Shown: positions 17,755 to 26,640 of the stretch, piece after piece
How the letters are laid out: each line of letters begins with the position of its first letter
Position numbering within the stretch: the stretch's first letter is position 1
Assembly: GCF_035599575.1 (NCBI RefSeq)
Contig: NZ_CP141179.1
Coordinates: forward strand, 4,067,001-4,131,000
DNA from: Roseovarius sp. Pro17
GTDB taxonomy: Bacteria; Pseudomonadota; Alphaproteobacteria; Rhodobacterales; Rhodobacteraceae
Length of the DNA stretch: 64,000 nt
Reading direction: 5' to 3'
Notes under the pieces: model-generated
What the model was told of the DNA's origin: nothing
Databases searched by the model: none
Seen by the model: only the letters and a program-made list of their open reading frames with translations
Made by a program: the position numbers and the translations under genes

Positions 17755-18225
17755 ATGCCCGTGTCCTTTACGCTCAATGACAGGCAGCGCAGTTATTCCG
17801 GCGATCCTCGAACGTCTTTGCTGGTTGCTTTGCGGGATGAATTTCGTCTGACCGGTGCCAAGGACGTTTGTGGTGAGGGGTTCTGTGGCGCCTGTATCGT
17901 CTATGTGGACGGCGCGCCAAAGGTATCCTGCCTGCAACCTGTGGGCGCGCTGGAGGGGGCTGAAATCACGACAATCGAAGGGATTGGCAGCGTTGAAACG
18001 CTGAACCCGGTCCAGCAGGCATTTGTCGATTTTGACGTTGTTCAATGTGGCATGTGTTTTCCGGGCATGGTGATGACGCTCACGCATTTTCTGAGGGGCA
18101 ATCCACACCCCAGCCGGGACCAAGTGAAATCGGCGCTGGTCGGAAATATCTGTCGCTGTACGGGATATGAACGGATCATCGATGCGGTGATGTCGCTTCA
18201 CAACAGCGTGGAGCCCCTGGAATGA
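17755..18225 (+). CDS. Molybdenum hydroxylase, 2Fe-2S subunit (CoxS/XdhC-like small subunit)
   Basis: The 156-residue protein carries all eight cluster cysteines: C39, C44, C47 and C59 for the plant-ferredoxin-type cluster, and C98, C101, C133 and C135 (QCGMC and ICRCTGY) for the second 2Fe-2S domain. It relays electrons from the molybdenum site to FAD. AGGAAGGAAC precedes the start. The stop overlaps the next start by four bases (ATGA at 18222), so subunit synthesis is coupled. Confidence 0.95.
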   Translation: MPVSFTLNDRQRSYSGDPRTSLLVALRDEFRLTGAKDVCGEGFCGACIVYVDGAPKVSCLQPVGALEGAEITTIEGIGSVETLNPVQQAFVDFDVVQCGMCFPGMVMTLTHFLRGNPHPSRDQVKSALVGNICRCTGYERIIDAVMSLHNSVEPLE

Positions 18226-20567
18226 GCGAGCCGACGCAAAACCCAGCCGTGATGGACCTGCCGCGCCGCGATGCGCGCGACAAGCTGCAAGGGCGGACGA
18301 AATACACCGTCGATGCGGGTGGGTCGGATGTGATTCACGCGGCTTTGCTGCGCTCGGACAGGGCAAGTGCGCGGATCAGGAACATGGATGTCGGACCCGC
18401 GTTGAACATGCCCGGAGTTCTGGGCATTGCCACCTGTAAGGATGCGCCGGGGCTGCATGGCCTTGGCATTGCGGATCACCCGATCTTTGCCGATGACACG
18501 GTCCGCTATCATGGTGAACCGATCGCGGCGATCGCTGCCGAAACCGTCGCGCAGGCTCGCGCCGCCGCAGCGGCAATTGTGGTGGAATATGATCCCCTGC
18601 CCGCCGTCCTGACTATGGCAGAGGCACTAGCGAATGACGCGCCGTTGGTCCATCCGGGTTGGCGGGACTACGAAATCCTGTTTGAAGGCGCTCAGCGCGG
18701 TGGCAACGTGGCTTGGCAGGCGACGATCGAACGGGGCGACACGGATAAGGCGTTCGCCCGCGACGACGTAACGATTGTCGAAGGCACCTATCAGGTGGGG
18801 CGGCAGAACCAAGTGCCGTTTGAACCTCGCGCAGTTATCGCCGCCTATGAGGATGGGCGCTATCATGTCCACACTTCGACGCAGGCACCTTGGACGGTCA
18901 AAAGTGTCACAGCCAAGGTTCTGGGCGTGCCGGAATCAGCCGTCCGGGTCACCGTACCGGCGGTGGGCGGTGGTTTTGGCCTGAAATTCGACTGCTCGCT
19001 CGAACCATACGCTGCCGTGCTTGCCCGCAAGACCGGCAGGTCCGTGTCACTGATCAATTCCCGCAAGGAAGAGATGATGACCTGTTTGTGCCGCGAGAAT
19101 GCGGACATCCGCATCAGGTCTGCCGTCACCAAAGACGGTGATATTGTCGGGCGCGAGGCAACGGTCCTGATGGATTGCGGGGCCTATGGCGGTGAACAAG
19201 TGTTCCTGACCACGATGACGGCACATACATTGGGTGGAAATTACCGACTGGGCGCGGTCCGGTTATGTACCAAGGCAGTCTACACCAACACGCCACCCAA
19301 CGGGGCATTCCGGGCCTGCAACGGTGTTTACAATACTTTCGCGCTTGAACGGCACACGGATGAAATCTGCAAGGCCATCGCGATGGACCCGCTTAGTTTT
19401 CGCCGCCGAAATGTGGTGGCAGATCAGGATCTAGGCGCAACAGGGCAGAAGTTTGAGGGTGACGTCCTTGGTCCGATGCTGGATCGTATGATCGCAAAAC
19501 ACCCCATCGAGGCGCGCAGTGCCACCTTGCCGGATGGGCGGTTGTTTGGGCGCTCCACGACGGTCGGAACCTGGTTCATCTTTGTCGGGCCGTCATCCGC
19601 CACGGTCAATCTCAATGCCGACGGCAGTGCCACGCTGGTGACCGCGGGCGTAGAGATCGGGTCTGGCACGATGATGCAATCGCTGCCGCAGATCGTGGCT
19701 GCCAATCTGGGCATTCATCCCGATAAGGTGATCGTGAAAACCGCAGACACCGATGCGGCGGGTCGTGATCTGGGGGTCGGCGGCGGACGCACGACTGTTT
19801 CCATCGGTGCCGCCAGCGAAGCCGCTTGTGCGCAGGTGCGTGACAAGTTGCTGGGGGTGGCAAGTGAACTCCTTCAGACCCCTGCGGATGATCTGGTGCT
19901 GGCAGGTGGACGGGTCGAGATCAAGGGTCGCCCCGGATCGGGGGCAACGATTGAAAAGATCGTGCAGCAGGCAGAGCTGGCCATTGGTCCCGTGTCGGGC
20001 AGCGGTGCATTTACCGCCCCCGGCGTGCCAGCGATGCCGGGATGTGCCGCCGGACACTTCATTGACGCGATCGACGTACCGGTTTTCGCAGTGCATGATT
20101 GTGAGGTCGCGGTCGACGCGATCACCGGCCATGTCGAAATCCTGTCCTACCGGGTGGTGCAGGACGTCGGGCGCGCCCTGAACCGTCGTGCGATCCATGG
20201 GCAGATTCAAGGTGGTGTGGTTCAAGGGCTTGGTTATGCGCTGACCGAAGAAATCACGATCAACGCACAGGGTGCGTTCGATCAGACCGGGTTTGAAAAC
20301 TATCGCATGCCTTTGGCGGGTGACGTGATACCCATCGAATTCGACCTTTACGAAGGCGCACCATCTATTGGTCCGTTGGGCACCAAAGGCGCGGGAGAAG
20401 TGCCAATACTGAACGTCGCAGCGGCGATCGGCTGCGCCGTGGCCAATGCGACCGGCAAACCGGTCAACTCGCTGCCCCTGACGCCACCGCGCGTTGCCGA
20501 CCTGATCGACGGTAAATTGTCGGCACCTGAAATGAGCCACGTCAGCTTGAACTGGGCCAGGAAATAG
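18222..20567 (+). CDS. Molybdenum hydroxylase, molybdopterin-binding large subunit
   Basis: The 781-residue protein has the aldehyde oxidase/xanthine dehydrogenase hammerhead domain at the N-terminus. The molybdopterin-binding motifs are VGGGFGLKF, NGAFRACNGVYN, GSGTMMQSLPQI and GVGGGRTTVS, with catalytic Glu at E726 in GTKGAGE. It hydroxylates a C-H next to a ring nitrogen or an aldehyde carbon using water. Cluster-mates HyuAB suggest its lactam-type product is then opened. No XdhC-like maturation chaperone gene lies in the window, so maturation must be supplied elsewhere. The substrate cannot be named from sequence. Confidence 0.94.
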   Translation: MSEPTQNPAVMDLPRRDARDKLQGRTKYTVDAGGSDVIHAALLRSDRASARIRNMDVGPALNMPGVLGIATCKDAPGLHGLGIADHPIFADDTVRYHGEPIAAIAAETVAQARAAAAAIVVEYDPLPAVLTMAEALANDAPLVHPGWRDYEILFEGAQRGGNVAWQATIERGDTDKAFARDDVTIVEGTYQVGRQNQVPFEPRAVIAAYEDGRYHVHTSTQAPWTVKSVTAKVLGVPESAVRVTVPAVGGGFGLKFDCSLEPYAAVLARKTGRSVSLINSRKEEMMTCLCRENADIRIRSAVTKDGDIVGREATVLMDCGAYGGEQVFLTTMTAHTLGGNYRLGAVRLCTKAVYTNTPPNGAFRACNGVYNTFALERHTDEICKAIAMDPLSFRRRNVVADQDLGATGQKFEGDVLGPMLDRMIAKHPIEARSATLPDGRLFGRSTTVGTWFIFVGPSSATVNLNADGSATLVTAGVEIGSGTMMQSLPQIVAANLGIHPDKVIVKTADTDAAGRDLGVGGGRTTVSIGAASEAACAQVRDKLLGVASELLQTPADDLVLAGGRVEIKGRPGSGATIEKIVQQAELAIGPVSGSGAFTAPGVPAMPGCAAGHFIDAIDVPVFAVHDCEVAVDAITGHVEILSYRVVQDVGRALNRRAIHGQIQGGVVQGLGYALTEEITINAQGAFDQTGFENYRMPLAGDVIPIEFDLYEGAPSIGPLGTKGAGEVPILNVAAAIGCAVANATGKPVNSLPLTPPRVADLIDGKLSAPEMSHVSLNWARK

Positions 20568-20718
20568 ATCCGGCCTGATGACCGGGGCTGCCAGATTTTT
20601 TGCAATTCTCTGGATACAAACCACAGATCTCGGTTCTGTCGCGGGTGTCCGGGTGGGTTGAGATAACGTGATCCTTGGACATGATACTGTTGGGGCTGCT
20701 TTATTGACAGGCACACAC

Positions 20719-20737
20719 GGCTCTGTTGCGCAAATCG
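20719..20737 (+). repeat. IS5/IS903-type terminal inverted repeat (one end)
   Basis: GGCTCTGTTGCGCAAATCG resembles the GGCTTTGTTG..AAATC ends of IS903-group elements and lies 46 bases before the transposase start at 20783. The partner end was not found. Confidence 0.6.
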
Positions 20738-20782
20738 GCTTAGGTGATTCATGTCATGAGTCTAGGGTGATAACCGGAAATC

Positions 20783-21041
20783 ATGAGCAAACCACCCCTT
20801 CCGACCTACAAGGCCAAGAATTGGCCAGCCCATAATGAAGCGCTTAGGCTCTCTGGCGATGTGGTTCGACGATGACATGGTGTGGGGCGCGACGCCTACC
20901 GGCGCGTGGCCGACAGCTGAGTTACAGCAACGCTGCGATGCAAGACCTGCCTGACGATCAAAGTGCTGTTCGGGGCGGCGCTGCTCCAGACGACCGGCTT
21001 TGTCGAAAGCCTGTTGCGGCTTACCGGCCTAGGCACCGGAC
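20783..21041 (+). pseudogene. IS5-family (IS903 group) transposase, N-terminal fragment, frameshifted
   Basis: It opens MSKPPLPTYKAKNWPAHNEA. The homology continues in a second frame (MWFDDDMVWGATPTGARGRQ then LSYSNAAMQ) and returns as CLTIKVLFGAALLQTTGFVES and LLRLTGLGTG. Several frameshifts and the missing catalytic half show a dead copy. It stops exactly where a second, oppositely oriented IS5-type fragment begins, so one element inserted into or recombined with the other. Confidence 0.8.
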
Positions 21042-21475
21042 TCATAACCAGAAAATCACGGCTGCTGCGAGGGTGATGGAGCACAGGAACACCTTGGGGC
21101 ACTGGTCGTATAGTATGGCCACACGTCGCCACTCCTCCAGGCGGCCAAACATGATCGCGGATATTGTAGCGGCGCTTGTCCTATCAGGCGGCCGTTGGTG
21201 TCCGTGACGACATGTAACTTCGTCCCTCTCGTCGATTGTTCTAATCGCCTGCCGGGCAATGCTTCATGCCGCCTTTGGTCCGCCCAATTAGACGGCCACT
21301 CTCCCCTTTTTTGACCTCAGGCTTGGGGCGGGCTGTGCGCTTTGACCCTCTCGCGGTCTGAAGGCAAACCGTTGCCGCGTAACGGATCATCGACACGTGG
21401 CTTCCCATGGTTCTTCGGGAGATAGGGCCGAAGTCGGGCCATCTGCTCATCGGTCAGCCGATACAAATTGCTCAT
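21042..21475 (-). pseudogene. IS5-family (IS427 group) transposase, internally deleted
   Basis: On the minus strand it starts MSNLYRLTDEQMARLRPYLP at 21475, then KNHGKPRVDD. It loses the frame and a large middle part, and shows recognisable islands (VKKGESGRLIGRTKGGMKH, TKLHVVTDTNGRLIG) and the family C-terminus (LAAAVIFWL then stop at 21042). The normal protein is roughly twice as long. It is a non-functional relic abutting the IS903-group fragment. Confidence 0.8.
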
Positions 21476-21570
21476 AACGCCCCACAGTTCGGGAGCTTGA
21501 CTCACGCAGGCGAGAGGCAGCCTCAAGCCATTCAATGGGTCCTGAGCCTAAGCAGATCATCCCCCCGACT

Positions 21571-21606
21571 TGTCTGACGTCAGCACCTCTTGGGCAGATT
21601 TAAGGA
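21571..21606 (+). repeat. Orphan terminal repeat of the IS3-type element
   Basis: These 36 bases match the right end of the IS3-type element at 29827-29862 (read inward on the minus strand) at 31 positions without gaps, starting with the identical TGTCTGACGTCAGC. No transposase lies nearby, so this is a solo end. Confidence 0.7.
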
Positions 21607-21944
21607 CGCCGTCGTCAAGTGGTCCAGGCCCTCACGAGACAAGAGAGCGCCTCAAAACTGCGGGAAGATCAAGTGGCTACCGAACGCCGAATTGTCACTT
21701 CCGTCGGCAGTGCTACGTGGACCGACCTCGCCTCTAATTGGTCGCCCGTCTCTGCGGCGAGGAGGAGACACGGCGCACCGCGAAGCTGTTCCTGTTCAGG
21801 GGCAGGTCCGGAGGGCAGCTTTTGTTTGAGGCCCGCTTGTGTCTCCGCCAGCACGGCGAAGACCCGAACGCAGCCCTTGCACTGTTGGAAGTAATCTAGA
21901 GCAAGGTCGTGCAGTTGCCTGCTCACGCAAAACGCTGCTGCTCA

Positions 21945-22070
21945 GGTAGAGTGGAAGGCACACGCGAGTTGGTTATCCGGTCCAACTACACGGCCCAACC
22001 ACATCGTGGTCTATGCCGAAACCGAGGCGACGGTGGCGGTGCTGCGCGTGTTTCACGTCAGACCAAGGCC
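21945..22070 (+). pseudogene. ParE/RelE-type toxin remnant, frameshifted
   Basis: The frame from 21945 gives GRVEGTRELVIRSNYT, the central ParE motif. After a frameshift near 21992 the next frame gives HIVVYAETEATVAVLRVFH, matching the ParE C-terminal strand (normally ending VLRVLHxRQ). The N-terminal half and any antitoxin gene are not recognisable. It is a dead toxin-antitoxin locus. Confidence 0.6.
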
Positions 22071-22319
22071 AATAATTCATCCGTCCGCAATTCGGATGCC
22101 TTCGGTGCGATCCGACGCCGTACACCACTCAAAAATCAACCCTTACCGTAAGGGGGTAGCTGCCCAACAGACCTCAGACGCGTCGATTGCAACGCCGATG
22201 AAACCCGTCTTGAAAAGCTGAGGTCGCGTGGTTCTGGGGGCAGAGTTAAAAAAGGTTGCCGCACTCTGTGCATGTCCGTAACCTTGACGAAAGCCATGAA
22301 TTGAAAAAGGATTGAGCCC

Positions 22320-23099
22320 ATGATTAGACCAGCAATCACCCTCATCGCCGCGTTGCTTGCATCGTCCGCCAGCGCGCAGGACCTGACCAAAGGGACCTGG
22401 GTCGACCTGACCCATTCGTTTAATTCTGAATCAGTCTATTGGCCCACGGCGAAAATGTTCGAGCTGACCGAAGTTTTTGCGGGTCACACCGATGGCGGCT
22501 ATTACTACTCTTCCTACGATTTCGCATCTTCCGAGCATGGCGGGACGCATCTGGACGCGCCGGTGCATTTCGCAGAAGGGGCGCACTCCTCTGATGAGAT
22601 TCCGGTTGAACAGTTGATTGGGCCGGGGTTCGTCATCGACGTTACCAAGCAGTCTGGGGATGATGTCGACTATCTGGTGTCGGCGGCTGATATCGAAGCC
22701 TTCGAAGCCGAGCATGGCAAAATTCCAGAGGGTGCTATTGTTCTTCTGAATACCGGTCGGGCCGGGCTTTATCCCGATCGCGAGACCTATATGGGCACTG
22801 CTGCCCGCGGGCAGGAGGCAGTTGCTGATCTGCATTTTCCGGGCCTTGGACTCGACGGCGCAAAACTTCTCGTGGAGCGTGGTATCGGTGCGGTGGGCCT
22901 CGATACGCCCTCTATCGACTACGGGCAGTCAACGGACTTCGCGAGTCACGTAGAACTTATGACGAATAACGTCGCCGCCTTTGAGAATGTGGCAGACATG
23001 AGCGCACTGCCGAGCACTGGAAGTACGATCATCGCAATGCCCATGAAGATCGAAGGTGGTTCCGGAGGACCCCTGCGCATAATAGCGCATTTACCTTGA
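22320..23099 (+). CDS. Exported cyclase-family (kynurenine-formamidase-like) hydrolase
   Basis: The 259-residue product has a signal peptide (1-19, cleaved near SASAQ) and the cyclase/KynB fold. The metal motif HGGTHLDAPVHF carries H73, H77 and D79, and a late GLDTPSIDYGQ segment forms part of the active site. Cytosolic KynB hydrolyses N-formylkynurenine using zinc or manganese. Exported homologues are less understood and may act on other amides or lactones. AAGGA lies 12 bases upstream. It stands alone, downstream of IS debris. Confidence 0.85.
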   Translation: MIRPAITLIAALLASSASAQDLTKGTWVDLTHSFNSESVYWPTAKMFELTEVFAGHTDGGYYYSSYDFASSEHGGTHLDAPVHFAEGAHSSDEIPVEQLIGPGFVIDVTKQSGDDVDYLVSAADIEAFEAEHGKIPEGAIVLLNTGRAGLYPDRETYMGTAARGQEAVADLHFPGLGLDGAKLLVERGIGAVGLDTPSIDYGQSTDFASHVELMTNNVAAFENVADMSALPSTGSTIIAMPMKIEGGSGGPLRIIAHLP

Positions 23100-23308
23100 G
23101 ATTACGTCAGATCTGAGAGCGCCGATAAGAAACAGATACAGGTTTCAAGACGTCCAGCCGAGAGCGTCGCTATATACTGGCTGCGCCTGAGGCTAACCCG
23201 ATGCGGTGAATGAGAACAGCCTCGATCACACGCGGCTGACCTGGCAAGTTCTCAAGTATAAAGGTTGATTTTTAAACTTCTTTCAGCCGCACAGAAAGTG
23301 TGATGTTC

Positions 23309-26152
23309 TCACCAATCGATACGAGTTGCCTGCCATCTTACCGGAGAAACCAGAACAAAATTACCCTCGAAACTCTGTGGAACGGCACTGACCGCTGGGC
23401 ACACCGGATCAATGTCAGCGGTGCTGGATGAGAATCCAAATTCTGGATTAAGTTCGTATTTACACCAGAACTTCCCGACGAAAGAACATTCGTAGGACTC
23501 CACCCCTTCACAAGAACTCGTCACTACACGGTCCAAATTAAATGTGAAAAGGTGCGTCGTTAGGTTTACCACACACGTATCCCCACGCGCCTCAAAGCTC
23601 CGCGCAAGTAGCGTCGAGAGACCGTTTCCCCCGCCGTTAATTGCTTGAACCGCGAGAAATGCCCGGCTGCAATTGTCAGTAAAGAATTTATTCGTGGCGT
23701 TGAGAAGCAACGTGTTTTCGGGCAACGGTGCGGAGTTCCGTTCCATCTCGGCCTGTTTTGCATCTTGATATTTTTTCGAAGCGTCTTGCAAAGAAATCGC
23801 AATGGCTTCGACGTCGGAAGGTAGCATTTGCGCTGCGCTCCGGCGAACCGCCCCAATCTTCTGGGACAGCTTGGCGCTCTCGTCCGCTTCACTCGCGTCA
23901 ATTTCAGAAATTCGGGCTTGTAGTTGTCTTAGTGAATTTCTGGACGCCAAAACTAAGCTACTGACCTCTGTCGGCCGTGTGATGAATATGACCCCAGCGT
24001 TTCTGGCGCGGCCAATAGTAAAGCCCAGATCAGAATCTACGCTTACGACGTCAATCTCGGACAGGATTGTAGCTTCCAACGCCCGGTCAACCTCCGGCGA
24101 GTTTGCCAGCAATGCGCATGTTCTCAGGCGTTCAAACAATTCGGTCTTAGCGGACAAGGAAAGCTCATTGAATGGCTTTCCAAATGACTCCTCGAAGATC
24201 TGGCTACCAAACAATGCGATTTTCGAACCTGCTGATGGCTCGTAGTTACTCAGGATGTCGGGCGCGTTTTCCGGTAATTTTTCGGCTATGCCAATTTCAC
24301 GCAACGCACTGCGTGAAATCTCCCGCGCGGGTCCAGAGCAAAAATCAGTAGGTATTTTCGTTTTTACTCCCAATTCCTCTGCAGCCTCTGTCGGACGAAA
24401 GCGTACGAGGAAATTGTTCTTGGACCCAAGGATATCAACACCATTCCTGGAAACTTTCGGGCTAGGCGCGCGAAACCGGAAGCCTTGGGTATAATTTTGT
24501 GCATTGCTACTAAACCTGAGTAAAAATTCGTCGGCAGTTGTAGTGCTAGATTTCATTTCTGCACTTGCAATTACCACGCCAGACTTACGTTTTTCGACTC
24601 GATATTGACCTGCACTTATCGGAATAAAGATAACCTCCTCGCGGCTCATTGACTTTCGAAGACCGGGCTGAAGGGCGTTTGAGCGGTCCACCGACGCAGA
24701 AGCCTCGATCCAGACGCCGCCAAGATTATTTATTGTCAGTTTTTCGAGAGGATCAGTTGGGCCGGTAACATCTTTGCTGCTATTCGCTTCGATCGAAGGG
24801 GGAATAGTGCTTGGCCCGTCCAGAAGTACGTACGCGGTCCATGCTGGGCCATAGCCAGCATCTAGCACCTCTCCATTATCGATGGAAACGCCTACGCTTC
24901 GAAACTTGCGTTTGCCCTCTACAAGTTTTTTCGCCCCAGCCAGGGTTTGGGTATCCATAACTCCGTCGGGTGTAATTCCCGTGATACCCTGCCGCGTCAA
25001 AAGGCGCTGCAGTTGAGCAATTTCATTCCGCGAAAGCTCCCTCTCGATATCCTTTTTACTGGCTTCCGGCTCTCTTGCGGGTTCAGGATCAACTTCCGAC
25101 AGGCGGTTTGCTGGAGTGTCTGTCTGAGGAACAGTAAGATCATCCCTTGTGCGATCCATTCCAACCAGTAGCACGCCCTCCACGATCGGGCCCGTATTGG
25201 CGCTTTGTCTCCATTCAAAGGCATAGCCAACATCCTGGGATCTGCGCAGTGAGACGTAGCCGCCGCGGCCGCAAGTGCTTACGCCTTCTGATAAGTCCTC
25301 TTTGAAGAGTACTGAATTCTTGCTTTCGCTTTCTATATGCAGGGTGCCTGAGCAGCCTAGTTCGGGATAGCTGATGACCCATCTACGCGGGACGAACGAA
25401 ATTACGACACGATATTCAGTCGCCGGTTTTTGTGTGACTGTTCCTGATATCCCAGTTGCGAGAATCTGCTCCAGTATGGGCAGAAGGTCTATGGTGTTGT
25501 CGTTTGGGATAGCCAATGTCTGTCTTGCAACTGCTGCTTTCGAGAGTTCAAAAGCGTCCGCCGTAGAAATCGCATTTGCGTCACGGCCCTCTGCAGACAA
25601 GAACCCCACTATTGCTTGAGATGTCCCACCCCCTGCAATCCCGTCTATGGCGCCGGAGTAGTAGCCGAGCGTTTTAAGGTTCTGTTGAAACTGGACTAAC
25701 TCTGCCTTGGTCAGCGGCCTTGAAAGGTTTGGATTCCCAGTTTGGACCGCGTTTTTGTAGACTTTCTGAAGCGCGGTAAACTGCTGCTGAGTTAGGTTGC
25801 CAGAAGATGATTGGCCGGTGTTTCGCTGATAACTGGCGATAGCCGACCGAGTGCCTTTGCCGAATACACCGTCCTCAACCCCAGCATTGTACCCCAAAAG
25901 ATTAAGCGCCGATTGCGCGACTTGCCTTTGGCTGCGGTTAAGTTGCAGCGCGGGCTGCTGTGGTGTGGCGCTTTGCTGTTGCTGTGCGCTGCCTTGCTCA
26001 ATTTGCCTCCCAATTTCGTCCTCAATTTTCTTACCAATGACATCAAGTAAGTTGATCTGCGCCGCCACAGCGCTTGGCAAAGCAAAATTCAAAATGACGA
26101 AAGCAAATCGAAACATGCTGGCGCTGGAAAAAGAGCGTGGTGAAATATTCAT
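23309..26152 (-). CDS. Large exported protein with peptidoglycan-binding-like repeats, function unknown
   Basis: The 947-residue protein has a signal peptide within residues 1-32 (alternative start at residue 13; cleavage near AVAAQ). A Q-rich linker follows, then two PG_binding_1-like repeats at about 73-130 (ALNLLGYNAGVEDGVFGKGT) and 145-190 (LKTLGYYSGAIDGIAGGGTS). A third, weaker copy lies near 375-410 (LLTRQGITGITPDGVMDTQT). The C-terminal 500 residues match nothing I recognise and contain about ten scattered cysteines, which would fit disulfides in the periplasm. No catalytic motif is visible. Base composition is clearly more AT-rich than the flanking genes, suggesting foreign origin. 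It is monocistronic. Confidence 0.8.
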   Translation of the reverse strand: MNISPRSFSSASMFRFAFVILNFALPSAVAAQINLLDVIGKKIEDEIGRQIEQGSAQQQQSATPQQPALQLNRSQRQVAQSALNLLGYNAGVEDGVFGKGTRSAIASYQRNTGQSSSGNLTQQQFTALQKVYKNAVQTGNPNLSRPLTKAELVQFQQNLKTLGYYSGAIDGIAGGGTSQAIVGFLSAEGRDANAISTADAFELSKAAVARQTLAIPNDNTIDLLPILEQILATGISGTVTQKPATEYRVVISFVPRRWVISYPELGCSGTLHIESESKNSVLFKEDLSEGVSTCGRGGYVSLRRSQDVGYAFEWRQSANTGPIVEGVLLVGMDRTRDDLTVPQTDTPANRLSEVDPEPAREPEASKKDIERELSRNEIAQLQRLLTRQGITGITPDGVMDTQTLAGAKKLVEGKRKFRSVGVSIDNGEVLDAGYGPAWTAYVLLDGPSTIPPSIEANSSKDVTGPTDPLEKLTINNLGGVWIEASASVDRSNALQPGLRKSMSREEVIFIPISAGQYRVEKRKSGVVIASAEMKSSTTTADEFLLRFSSNAQNYTQGFRFRAPSPKVSRNGVDILGSKNNFLVRFRPTEAAEELGVKTKIPTDFCSGPAREISRSALREIGIAEKLPENAPDILSNYEPSAGSKIALFGSQIFEESFGKPFNELSLSAKTELFERLRTCALLANSPEVDRALEATILSEIDVVSVDSDLGFTIGRARNAGVIFITRPTEVSSLVLASRNSLRQLQARISEIDASEADESAKLSQKIGAVRRSAAQMLPSDVEAIAISLQDASKKYQDAKQAEMERNSAPLPENTLLLNATNKFFTDNCSRAFLAVQAINGGGNGLSTLLARSFEARGDTCVVNLTTHLFTFNLDRVVTSSCEGVESYECSFVGKFWCKYELNPEFGFSSSTADIDPVCPAVSAVPQSFEGNFVLVSPVRWQATRIDW

Positions 26153-26640
26153 CCAATTATTGACTATAAAACTTCCGAACCTGTCAACCGCGCCTCGTAT
26201 GTCCTAGCGGCAGCTACTGCCAATAACGGTATCCGGTGATTGGCGCACCCAAGGTTTACAGTCGGCCGTTCATGCAGCACCGCCCATCGCCGCGAGGGTT
26301 GGCTTCTCAAGCCCCGACTAAGTCCGAGGCGCGAATGTTGATACATACTCGACCTATCAGGCTAATCTCGATCCCGCCTGAAGATCGTTCTCGGCGAGGA
26401 GAGCATGAGGTGCTAAGAGCTGGCCTTCAGGTTCACGCCGTATCACCTTCTCCGAACGTGATTAAACGAGAGCGAGCCAAGCTGCGTCTGCTTGAGAAAT
26501 GCTGACCTTTGGTCGTCAAATACATCATAAAATCATAACCAATATCGGCGATTTTCGAAGGTGGTTTAGTGTTTGAACCTTTCACCATCCCAGGCGTTAT
26601 GCTTTGATCTATATCCAACACATGCCCCGGAGGCTTTGCC
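26153..26640. other. Intergenic interval, nothing recognised
   Basis: The interval separates the divergent 947-residue protein gene and the AI-2E family gene. Short open frames here lack ribosome sites or recognisable similarity. Promoters for both genes presumably lie here. Confidence 0.4.

Larger units (their letters stand above)
21476..22319. other. Gene-poor interval with IS-end and ParE remnants
   Basis: No intact gene is supported in this 844-base stretch. It contains an orphan copy of an IS3-element end at 21571-21606 and a broken ParE-like toxin at 21945-22070. The rest I cannot assign. Confidence 0.6.

Noticed and set aside
20568..20620. Possible terminator after the molybdenum hydroxylase large subunit gene
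   Set aside because: CCGG-CCGG pairing is only four bases and is separated from the T-run by a dozen bases, too weak to call.
26604..26618. FNR-like sequence TTGATCTATATCCAA upstream of the AI-2E family gene
   Set aside because: The second half-site has an extra base (ATCCAA instead of ATCAA), so symmetry is broken.
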